In this document: positions 1 to 6,276 of the stretch, piece after piece
Layout: each line of letters starts with the position of its first letter
Numbering within the stretch: position 1 is the first letter of the stretch
Assembly: GCA_027349615.1 (NCBI GenBank)
Contig: DAIEML010000118.1
Coordinates: 1 to 7,375, forward strand
Direction of reading: 5' to 3'
DNA from: Ignavibacteriales bacterium
GTDB lineage: Bacteria; Bacteroidota; Ignavibacteria; Ignavibacteriales; Ignavibacteriaceae
DNA: 7,375 nucleotides
Translations under genes and position numbers: made by a program
Notes under the pieces: model-generated
Told to the model about the DNA's origin: nothing
Database searches by the model: none
The model's input: only the letters and a program-made list of their open reading frames with translations

Positions 1-1805
1 CTCCGCTGGAATTTGTTACATTAATTCTAAAGAAGAACGATAAAATTGTAAACATAAAAGAAACAGACAATCTTGGAACGGCTATCTTTGCTGATGCAGA
101 GCCGGGAAATTACTTTTTAACTTCACCGTCAAATCAGATTTATAATGAATTAAACTCTTCGATTACACAAAATATAAATCATCGATTTAGTCTTAGGCTT
201 AATTATCAGATCGACAATGACAATTCAATTTTATTTAATCCGACATTTGCAGCTCAATTAAATAACGGTTCAAGTAAAATTTCCGGAATTACAACATCCG
301 GATTAAGTGAACTTAATTCGACAAATAATTTATTTAATTCAAATCTAAAGGGAATAACTTCGACAAATAATTTATTAATTCGGCATAGATTTGATACTCC
401 AGGAAGGACATTATCAATCAATTTTACAGGAACATTTAACAAGAACAATGGGAATAATAATCTTAACGCTCAAGATATTTTCTACAACAGTTCAACAACT
501 TCGGACACAATTGATCAATTTGCAAACTTAGATAAACACGGATTCAGCGGCGGATCAAATATTGTTTATACCGAACCGATAGATGTTAATAGCATGCTTC
601 AATTAAATGCCAAGATAAATTATTCTGAAGATAATAGCGATCAAAAAACTTTTGATAATTTGTATAATCAGAATCCAAATTTAGATACATCTTTAAGCAA
701 TGTTTATAAGAAAATTTATAAAACACAGTCAATAGGTTCAGGATATAGATTTAGAAGTGGGAATTTACTATTCAATTTAGGATTAAATTATAATATCTCT
801 GAACTTCAAAACGCACAATCTTTTCCTCAAATTGGCAGCATAGAAAGAAAATTCTATTCTTGGCTTCCTTCTTTCATGCTTAGGTACATGGTTTCAAGAA
901 ATGAGAACTTGAGAATTTTTTACCGCACGACAAATGATGATCCAAGTATTGATCAATTACAACAGGTATTAAATAATACAAATCCAACGCAATTGAGTAT
1001 TGGCAATCCGAATTTAAGTCAAGATTATTCTCACATGATTGCAATTAGATATTTACAAACCAATGCGCAGCACATGCATACTTTTTTTGTTTTGTTAAGT
1101 GCTAACTTTATTGAAAACTACATCGGAAATAATACTATCATTGCTGTGAAAGACACAACCGTCTTAAATAATATTTTATTAAACCGCGGGACTAAATTGT
1201 CGGTTCCCGCAAACCTTGACGGATACATAAATCTTCATTCATTTATTACTTATGGCGTTCCGGTTGGATTCATAAAATCAAATTTGAACTTTAATTTTAG
1301 TACAAGCTATACAAAAACTCCTGGTATAATTAATGGAATTCCAAATTTCGCAAATTCAAGCACATACGGATTAGGAGTTGTTGTAAGCAGTAATATTAGT
1401 GACAAAATTGATTTTACTTTCTCCAGCAGCAGTAATTACAATATTGTAAATAACAGCGGACAATCAAGCAGTATACCAAATAGTAATTACTTTAGTCAAA
1501 ATTCTTCTATAAAATTTTATTGGGAATTTTGGAAAGGATTCTTTTTACAGAATGATGTAAATAACCAATTAAATAATGGGTTGCCGGCATCTTACAGTCC
1601 AAGCACAGTTATTTGGAATATAAGCATTGCAAAGAAATTCTTAGCAAATGACAATGGTGAAATAAAATTTTCTGCAAATGATGTTTTAAATCAAAATACT
1701 AATATTCAACACAATGTTTCTGATTCATACGTGGAAGATATCAGGACAAATGTACTTGGAAGATATTTTCTTCTTTCACTCGTATATAACATTAGAGCGT
1801 TTTAA
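1..1805 (+). CDS. Outer-membrane beta-barrel protein (TonB-receptor-like, OMP_b-brl family), 5' end outside window
   Basis: The reading frame (codons from base 3) is open from the left edge to the TAA at 1803-1805, giving 600 visible residues. The first in-window ATG (594) is not the start, because coding sequence of the same character continues upstream of it. Visible residues 1-40 (PLEFVTLILKKNDKIV, then TDNLG and EPGNYFL) resemble the carboxypeptidase-regulatory-like beta-sandwich found at the N-terminus of Bacteroidota receptors. From about residue 45 the sequence is barrel-like: alternating polar/hydrophobic strands rich in Asn, Ser and Thr, the signature YRTTNDDPSIDQLQ (307-320) and GNPNLSQDYSH (334-344), and a terminal strand ending in Phe (YNIRAF), as expected for BAM-dependent insertion. 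The protein should sit in the outer membrane. Its ligand cannot be told, and it may be structural rather than a transporter. The plug domain that should lie between the two parts is not seen. The family call is firm; the function is open. Confidence 0.85.
   Translation, partial: PLEFVTLILKKNDKIVNIKETDNLGTAIFADAEPGNYFLTSPSNQIYNELNSSITQNINHRFSLRLNYQIDNDNSILFNPTFAAQLNNGSSKISGITTSGLSELNSTNNLFNSNLKGITSTNNLLIRHRFDTPGRTLSINFTGTFNKNNGNNNLNAQDIFYNSSTTSDTIDQFANLDKHGFSGGSNIVYTEPIDVNSMLQLNAKINYSEDNSDQKTFDNLYNQNPNLDTSLSNVYKKIYKTQSIGSGYRFRSGNLLFNLGLNYNISELQNAQSFPQIGSIERKFYSWLPSFMLRYMVSRNENLRIFYRTTNDDPSIDQLQQVLNNTNPTQLSIGNPNLSQDYSHMIAIRYLQTNAQHMHTFFVLLSANFIENYIGNNTIIAVKDTTVLNNILLNRGTKLSVPANLDGYINLHSFITYGVPVGFIKSNLNFNFSTSYTKTPGIINGIPNFANSSTYGLGVVVSSNISDKIDFTFSSSSNYNIVNNSGQSSSIPNSNYFSQNSSIKFYWEFWKGFFLQNDVNNQLNNGLPASYSPSTVIWNISIAKKFLANDNGEIKFSANDVLNQNTNIQHNVSDSYVEDIRTNVLGRYFLLSLVYNIRAF
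318..376 (+). repeat. 17-bp direct repeat, 42 bp apart, inside the barrel gene
   Basis: TCGACAAATAATTTATT occurs at 318-334 and again at 360-376. The 42-base offset equals 14 codons, so both copies are read in the same frame and each encodes Ser-Thr-Asn-Asn-Leu. This could be a small in-frame duplication within a barrel strand/loop region, or coincidence in Asn-rich sequence. The bases between the copies are not repeated. Confidence 0.6.
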
Positions 1806-1815
1806 GTAGAAAATT

Positions 1816-2570
1816 TTAAATTTCTTTATTCATTGAAGAAAAAACATTTTCAAAATCAGTTTTAGAACTATTAATTAAAAACTTTGCTCTGCCGATTGCA
1901 ATTTCATATTCATTATTCTTCAATCCATTAAGAATTGCTTCTGCTGTTTCTTTGGGACTTATTCCAAAATCTGTTTGCCCTCTTGCTTTTCGTGCACCTT
2001 TATCTAAATCAGTATCAACTGTGGGAGGAATTGCTTCAAAAACTTTTATTTTAGTTTTCCTTAATTGCTGTCTAAGCGAAATTGAAAATGAATGCAAAGC
2101 AGCTTTGGTTGCGCAGTAAATAGGCATAATCGAAATGGGAATAAATGCCAGCCCGGATGAAACATTTATAATTGCACTATTTTCTTTTTCTTTGAGAATT
2201 GGAATAAACATCGAAGAAAGCACTACAGGGCTTTCAAAGTTAATTTTAATTTCGGTGATTGCACTCTCAATATTTGATTCTGCTTTTGTAAAATCAATTT
2301 CCCTTTGAATCCCAGCATTGTTAACAAGAATATTTAGATTTTGAAATTCTTCGAGAATCCAATTAAATAAATTTTTTCTATCTATTTCATTTGAAATATT
2401 GCATTGTTTAATATGAAGATTTGGATATTTCTTTTTCGCTTCGATAAGCAATTCTTCCCTTCTCCACAAATCAAAACTTCATTACCCTCTTTTAAGAATA
2501 GTTCCGCCAAGGCTAAACCGATTCCAGTCGCTCCGCCGGTAATTAATATAGTATTTCCCGATAATTTCAT
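1816..2570 (-). pseudogene. DltE-type short-chain dehydrogenase/reductase (SDR), frameshifted
   Basis: Joining two frames gives a complete classical SDR of 251 residues, matching the ~250 usual for the DltE-like group. The N-terminal frame starts at ATG 2570-2568 with MKLSGNTILITGG and has the NAD(P)-binding TGGATGIG (11-18). It reads correctly through EVLICG (residue 36), then loses register. The other frame continues as RREELLIEAKKKYPNL to the TAA at 1818-1816. In the joined protein the catalytic tetrad is intact: Asn111, Ser139, Tyr152 and Lys156 (YCATK), plus NNAG at 84-87. The break is at about 2463: one A appears to be missing in GGAGAAGGG (GGAAGAAGGG would restore Gly-Arg-Arg-Glu). No other stop or lesion is seen, so this is either a very recent mutation or a sequencing/assembly error. 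The family performs NAD(P)-dependent oxidoreduction; the substrate is unknown. An AAGG lies 8 bases before the ATG. The gene converges on the barrel gene with a 10-base gap. Confidence 0.85.
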
Positions 2571-2736
2571 TTTATTAACCTTAAAACTTTGAGTAAAAAT
2601 AAAATTTATGATACAAAATTTCATTCACTTGATTTTTTTACGGTCATTGGCTGTGAGAATTTGGGCTTTTTGTAATAAAGCATTTTGATTTAAAATTATT
2701 ATTTTTGAATCACATTTTCTTAAATTCATTTTATTG
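2571..2736. promoter_or_regulatory. Divergent intergenic region, presumed to hold both promoters
   Basis: This 166-base AT-rich spacer separates the minus-strand SDR from the plus-strand glycosyltransferase pair, so promoters for both should lie here (inference from layout). On the plus strand, TATTTTTG at 2700-2707 fits the Bacteroidota -7 pattern TAnnTTTG, but no TTTG sits at the expected -33 spacing (the nearest, 2684-2687, is too close). No convincing minus-strand promoter was found, and no Shine-Dalgarno precedes the ATG at 2737. Confidence 0.35.
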
Positions 2737-3789
2737 ATGAAACGAATATTACTTGTAAGAACCGATAGAGTCGGCGATGTTGTATTTATAACCCCAATGA
2801 TCCGGGAAATTAGAAAAGCTTTTCCGGATGCATTTATAGCTACACTAACTCAGCCGCATACAAAAAATATAATGTTAAACAATCCTAATCTTGATGCAAT
2901 GATTACAGACGATTTGCGAAAAGAAACTTTTTGGAATGTTGTAAAAGAAATTAGGAAATATAATTTCACTCATGGTTTGATGATGATGCCGACTGAACGC
3001 GCAGCTTATCAAATGTTTTGGGCAGGTATAAAAAAAAGAATTGGTGTCGGGCATAAACTTTATGAAATAATAACTTTCATGCAAAGTGTTTCAAGAAATA
3101 ATTATACTCCGCTTCGCCATGAAGCTGATTATTGCATGGATCTTGCAAGGAAAATTGGGATGAAAACGAATAACATAAATCTGGAAATTTTTTTAACTGA
3201 TGAAGAAAAAGTTGCAGCGAAGAATTTCTTGTTGAATTTTAATATTACTGAGAATGATATTAAGATTGCAATACATTCCGGTTCTCTTAAGTCGGCACCT
3301 AATTGGAGTGAAAAGAAATATCTTGAACTTATCAAAAAAATCTTAAATGAATTTTCAAATCTAAATTTAAAAATAATTCTTACTTCACAAGAAATGAGTA
3401 AAGAATTTGCAGATGAAGTAATTAAGCTTTCACCAGAAAAAATTATAGATGTTTCAAAAGCTGTTAATGATTTAAGAGACTTTATAAAAGTTATTGACCA
3501 ATTTGATATTTTTATTGGGCCTTCAACCGGTCCAATGCATATTTCTGATGCACTTGGCAAAAGTACAATCGTAATTCACTGCCACCGACCGATGAGCTGC
3601 TCAATTCATCAGGGAATTATTAATAAATATTCCATAAATCTTGAAGTGACGAATGAGAATTGTAAAAAGTTTTGCAGCGCTGATCAAAATACTTGCGGCA
3701 TTGAAAACGCTTTAGCTACTGATGAAGTTGTTGAAAGCATTAAAATTTTAATTAAAAAAAAGATTGAAATTCCAAAGGAATCAAAATGA
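2737..3789 (+). CDS. Glycosyltransferase family 9 (ADP-heptose:LPS heptosyltransferase-like)
   Basis: The 350-residue product has the normal length for the family and two Rossmann-type halves (GT-B fold). The N-terminal half opens with KRILLVRTDRVGDVVFITPM. Asp14 in its Gly-Asp pair is at the position of the catalytic Asp of WaaC-type enzymes. The C-terminal half has AIHSGS (178-183) and the sugar-nucleotide-binding stretch FIGPSTGPMHISDALG (259-274). Three cysteines close the protein (309, 313, 320). Such enzymes transfer heptose or a related sugar from a nucleotide donor to an LPS-core or other lipid-linked acceptor at the cytoplasmic side of the inner membrane; the exact donor and acceptor are not readable. 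ATG 2737 is chosen over an adjacent TTG at 2734. The stop codon overlaps the next gene's start (ATGA), so the two genes are almost certainly one transcript and translationally coupled. Confidence 0.9.
   Translation: MKRILLVRTDRVGDVVFITPMIREIRKAFPDAFIATLTQPHTKNIMLNNPNLDAMITDDLRKETFWNVVKEIRKYNFTHGLMMMPTERAAYQMFWAGIKKRIGVGHKLYEIITFMQSVSRNNYTPLRHEADYCMDLARKIGMKTNNINLEIFLTDEEKVAAKNFLLNFNITENDIKIAIHSGSLKSAPNWSEKKYLELIKKILNEFSNLNLKIILTSQEMSKEFADEVIKLSPEKIIDVSKAVNDLRDFIKVIDQFDIFIGPSTGPMHISDALGKSTIVIHCHRPMSCSIHQGIINKYSINLEVTNENCKKFCSADQNTCGIENALATDEVVESIKILIKKKIEIPKESK
3774..3779 (+). promoter_or_regulatory. Ribosome binding site of the second GT9 gene
   Basis: AAAGGA lies six bases before the ATG at 3786 and inside the 3' end of the upstream gene. 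It is the clearest Shine-Dalgarno in the window and supports both the chosen start and reinitiation at the ATGA overlap. The two other plus-strand genes whose starts are visible (2737, 5072) lack such a site. Confidence 0.6.
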
Positions 3790-4943
3790 AATTTTCAGAA
3801 TTGAAAATACCAAAGTGCAAAAACTATAGCGGGTACAAACCATGCTTTTCTTATGAAAATTGTTTAGAGAATGGATGTCAGCATGAAAACGATCAGACAA
3901 AAATTGGAGTTAAGATTTTAATAATCTCCTTGGATGCACTTGGGAATGTTCTTGATAATACTCCGATACTTTATGCAATTAAAAGAAAATTTCCAGTCAG
4001 CACAATTCATTGGATTACAATGCCCGGTGCAGATAAAATTTTATTTAACAATCCTTTTATTGATAAAGTTTTCACTTGGATAGACGAGCAGCGAATGATT
4101 GTACGCCAAATTGAGTATGATTATTTAATGAACGCAGATAAATCCGATTATGCTTGCGCTTTCGCAAATGAGATTAATGCAAAAAAGAAACTTGGCTTCC
4201 TGTTAAACGAAGATGGAAAAATAATTCCAGCAAACGAAAGCGCAATGTACAGCTATCTTTTAGGAAACAATGATCAAAAGAAGTTTAAAGAAAACACACG
4301 AAGCGGTGTAGATATTGTTCATGAAGTTTTTGGACTAGAATATAAACAAGATCCTTACGTTTTTGGATTAACTGAAAATGAAAAAATATTTGTTGAAGAT
4401 TATAAGAAAGAAATTAATTTTAATTCGGGTAAAACTTATGTAGGATTTAATACCGGCTGTTCAACATTGTTTCCAAATAAAAAAATGACAATTGAACAGC
4501 ACGTAAAATTAATTTCTGAAATGTTAAAGGATGATAATCTTCAAGTTGTTTTGCTTGGAGGCAGAGAAGATACTGAACGAAATACTCAGATTTATGAATC
4601 ATTTGATTTTGAAGAGCGTCAAAAACTTATAAATACTCCAACTACATTGGGATTACGCCGCGGTGCATGCTTCATGGATATTTGCGATGTTGTAATTACT
4701 GGTGATTCTTTCGGAATGCACATGGCAATCGGATTAAAAAAATATGTTATTGCCTGGTTTGGACTTTCTTGTGCAGCCGAAATTGAACTATATGGCAGAG
4801 GAGAAAAATTAACTCCGGATGATTTATGGTGCTCACCGTGCTGGAAGAAAGTTTGTCCATATAATCTTGAATGTATCCAGATGATTGATTTAGAAAAAAT
4901 TATAAAATTGACAAAAGAATATTCAAAAAATAAAAACATTTAA
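3786..4943 (+). CDS. Glycosyltransferase family 9 protein with N-terminal Cys-rich extension
   Basis: The product is 385 residues, a paralogue-type partner of the preceding gene. Residues 1-41 precede the Rossmann fold and hold four cysteines (11, 20, 26, 31) in the pattern CKNYSGYKPC...C...C. I remember similar Cys-containing headers in other GT9 proteins; metal binding is only a guess. The fold starts at VKILIISLDALGNVL (42-56). Where most family members have Gly-Asp, this one has Gly53-Asn54, so the usual catalytic Asp is replaced. The C-terminal half has GFNTGCS (220-226), VVLLGGREDTERN (254-266) and the nucleotide-sugar motif TGDSFGMHMAIGL (305-317). A second Cys cluster, CSPCWKKVCPYNLEC (349-363), follows and is typical of many GT9 enzymes. 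It likely acts on the same glycan as its partner, but could have a changed mechanism or a non-catalytic role. Start ATG 3786 is supported by the AAAGGA six bases upstream. Confidence 0.88.
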   Translation: MKFSELKIPKCKNYSGYKPCFSYENCLENGCQHENDQTKIGVKILIISLDALGNVLDNTPILYAIKRKFPVSTIHWITMPGADKILFNNPFIDKVFTWIDEQRMIVRQIEYDYLMNADKSDYACAFANEINAKKKLGFLLNEDGKIIPANESAMYSYLLGNNDQKKFKENTRSGVDIVHEVFGLEYKQDPYVFGLTENEKIFVEDYKKEINFNSGKTYVGFNTGCSTLFPNKKMTIEQHVKLISEMLKDDNLQVVLLGGREDTERNTQIYESFDFEERQKLINTPTTLGLRRGACFMDICDVVITGDSFGMHMAIGLKKYVIAWFGLSCAAEIELYGRGEKLTPDDLWCSPCWKKVCPYNLECIQMIDLEKIIKLTKEYSKNKNI

Positions 4944-4990
4944 ATTTATTAATTTTGAAAATACTTTGATAAAACTATATCATCTTGAGC

Positions 4991-5020
4991 TTGATAATGA
5001 ACATTAACTTATTTTATTAT
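4991..5020 (+). promoter_or_regulatory. Candidate promoter for the sugar aminotransferase gene
   Basis: In the 128-base spacer 4944-5071, TTGATA (4991-4996) and TATTAT (5015-5020) are 18 bases apart, a plausible sigma-70-like -35/-10 pair ending 51 bases before the ATG at 5072. The region is so AT-rich that a chance match is easy, and promoters of this phylum may follow another consensus. No convincing terminator for the GT9 pair is visible in the spacer, so read-through from upstream is also possible. Confidence 0.25.
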
Positions 5021-5071
5021 CTAACAGTCTATTATAAATTTTTATTTACAAACAATAAAAAGTTTTAAATC

Positions 5072-6169
5072 ATGGCATACAAAATTCAAATTTATCAGCC
5101 GTCCTTAGATGGAAATGAGAAAAAATATGTAAACGAATGTCTTGACACTTCATGGATTTCATCTCGTGGTGAGTTTATTTCTAAATTTGAAAATGAATTT
5201 AGAAAATTTATTGGCGTTGAACATGCAACGGCGGTAAGCAACGGAACTGTCGCACTTCACCTAGCTTTGGTTACTTTAGGAATTGGGATTGGCGATGAAG
5301 TTATTGTCCCTTCTTTTACATACATAGCTTCAGTAAGTACAATTTCGATGACTGGAGCAACTCCAATTTTTGTGGATTCGATTGAAGAAACCTGGCAAGT
5401 TGATCCTAATGACGTAAGAAGAAAAATCACTTCAAATACAAAAGCAATTATGGCAGTGCATCTTTATGGACATCCTTGCGAAATGGACGAATTGGTAAAA
5501 ATTTCAAAAGAACATAATATTTTTTTGATTGAAGATTGTGCTGAAGCTTTCGGCTCGACTTATAAAGGAAGGTATGTTGGAACATTTGGTGATTTATCAA
5601 CTTTTAGTTTTTACGGAAATAAAACTATAACTACCGGCGAAGGTGGAATGGTTGTTACTAACGATGAAACACTTTATGATAGAGCATATCATTTAAAAAT
5701 GCATGGCTTAGCAAAATATAGAGAATATTGGCATGACACAATCGGATTTAATTATAGGATGACGAACATTTGTGCTGCTATTGGATTAGCTCAACTTGAA
5801 AATGCAAAAGATAAAATTTCAAAAAAAAGAAAAGTAGCAGAGTTATATAACAATGCTATAAAAAGCCTTCCTATCAAACATCATGGCGAACAGAAAAATG
5901 TTTTCCATACATATTGGATGTATTCAATTTTAGTTGAATCTCCAAACGTTAGAGATTCTTTAAGAGATTACTTAAAAGCTGAAGGCATTGAAACGCGTCC
6001 AACTTTTTTTCCAGTCCACACAATGCCTATGTTTTCTCAAAAGTACCAGAAACTTCCAATTGCTGAATACTTAGGCTGGCATGGTATAAACCTTCCAAGC
6101 TATCCAGATTTGAAGCAGGAACAAATTGAGTTTATAGCTGAAACGATTGCCAAGTTTTATAAAAAATAA
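5072..6169 (+). CDS. DegT/DnrJ/EryC1/StrS sugar aminotransferase, GDP-perosamine synthase-like
   Basis: The 365-residue product is a full-length PLP-dependent fold-type I aminotransferase. Visible motifs in order: QPSLDGNEKKYVNECLDTSW (9-28); SNGTVALHLAL (56-66), phosphate binding; GDEVIVPSFTYIAS (74-87); IEDCAEAFGS (153-162) with Asp155 contacting the PLP pyridine nitrogen; FSFYGNKTITTGEGGM (178-193) with Lys184 as the Schiff-base lysine; GFNYRMTNICAAIGLAQLE (225-243); and RPTFFPVHTMP (309-319). From memory these blocks closely follow Caulobacter RfbE/Per, which converts GDP-4-keto-6-deoxymannose to GDP-perosamine with glutamate as amino donor. Other 4-keto-sugar nucleotides are possible, so no symbol is given. 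The required 4,6-dehydratase is not in this window. The gene lies 128 bases after the GT9 pair on the same strand, fitting a surface-glycan block. Its stop codon falls in the left arm of the terminator hairpin. No Shine-Dalgarno is seen; the ATG is set by the family start. Confidence 0.92.
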   Translation: MAYKIQIYQPSLDGNEKKYVNECLDTSWISSRGEFISKFENEFRKFIGVEHATAVSNGTVALHLALVTLGIGIGDEVIVPSFTYIASVSTISMTGATPIFVDSIEETWQVDPNDVRRKITSNTKAIMAVHLYGHPCEMDELVKISKEHNIFLIEDCAEAFGSTYKGRYVGTFGDLSTFSFYGNKTITTGEGGMVVTNDETLYDRAYHLKMHGLAKYREYWHDTIGFNYRMTNICAAIGLAQLENAKDKISKKRKVAELYNNAIKSLPIKHHGEQKNVFHTYWMYSILVESPNVRDSLRDYLKAEGIETRPTFFPVHTMPMFSQKYQKLPIAEYLGWHGINLPSYPDLKQEQIEFIAETIAKFYKK

Positions 6170-6202
6170 AAGCAGTATCAAAATTTTCTGACACTGCTTT
6201 TA
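6167..6202. terminator. Bidirectional rho-independent terminator between convergent genes
   Basis: TAAAAGCAGT (6167-6176) pairs perfectly with ACTGCTTTTA (6193-6202). After one A/C mismatch the stem continues with TCA/TGA (6178-6180, 6189-6191), leaving an eight-base loop. Plus-strand transcripts end the stem in UUUUA. Minus-strand transcripts run from the stem into a six-U tract (complement of 6161-6166), which is the stronger arrangement. The left arm begins with the aminotransferase stop codon, so the minus-strand U tract lies within that gene's last codons. Confidence 0.8.
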
Positions 6203-6215
6203 TGTGGAGAGAGTT

Positions 6216-6245
6216 TAGATAAAAATTAATTCTAATTTTTATCTA
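6216..6245. repeat. AT-rich 13-bp inverted repeat, possible second terminator
   Basis: TAGATAAAAATTA (6216-6228) and TAATTTTTATCTA (6233-6245) are perfect reverse complements around the four-base loop ATTC. The hairpin lies 31 bases past the stop of the minus-strand gene and just before the stronger terminator in that direction. The stem has only one G-C pair per arm and no separate U tract, so it may be an mRNA 3'-end stabilising hairpin or an auxiliary terminator rather than a terminator itself. The rest of the spacer shows nothing else. Confidence 0.55.
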
Positions 6246-6276
6246 TGAGTTTCAAATCAATTATTTCAACAAGAAC

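Noticed and set aside
254..448. 64-codon minus-strand ORF
   Set aside because: It is antisense to the continuous barrel-protein frame, whose plus-strand codons make a coherent barrel protein; no family features.
1806..1826. Terminator between the barrel gene and the SDR
   Set aside because: AGAAAATTTTAAATTTCT (1808-1825) is only an imperfect AT-only palindrome with a bulge, lying mostly in the SDR coding end; too weak to call.
2450..2470. Programmed ribosomal frameshift in the SDR
   Set aside because: There is no X-XXY-YYZ slippery heptamer at the break and no reason for a simple SDR to be frameshift-controlled; a one-base loss explains it.
2571..2624. Upstream start (2624) for the SDR adding 18 residues
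   Set aside because: SDR proteins of this type begin MKLxGNTILITGG; the ATG at 2570 matches exactly, has AAGG upstream, and the extra residues (FCIINFIFTQSF) look like translated spacer.
2734..2736. TTG start for the first GT9
   Set aside because: The adjacent in-frame ATG at 2737 gives the standard MKRILLVR start; there is no ribosome-binding evidence for the TTG.
3129..3560. 143-codon minus-strand ORF inside the first GT9
   Set aside because: It is a shadow of the GT9 gene, whose plus-strand frame carries clear family motifs.
4619..4939. 106-codon minus-strand ORF inside the second GT9
   Set aside because: Antisense to the conserved nucleotide-sugar motif and Cys cluster; no recognisable features.
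4944..4990. Terminator after the GT9 pair
   Set aside because: Only A/T self-complementarity (AAATTTATTAATTT) without a G-C stem; chance is enough in this composition.
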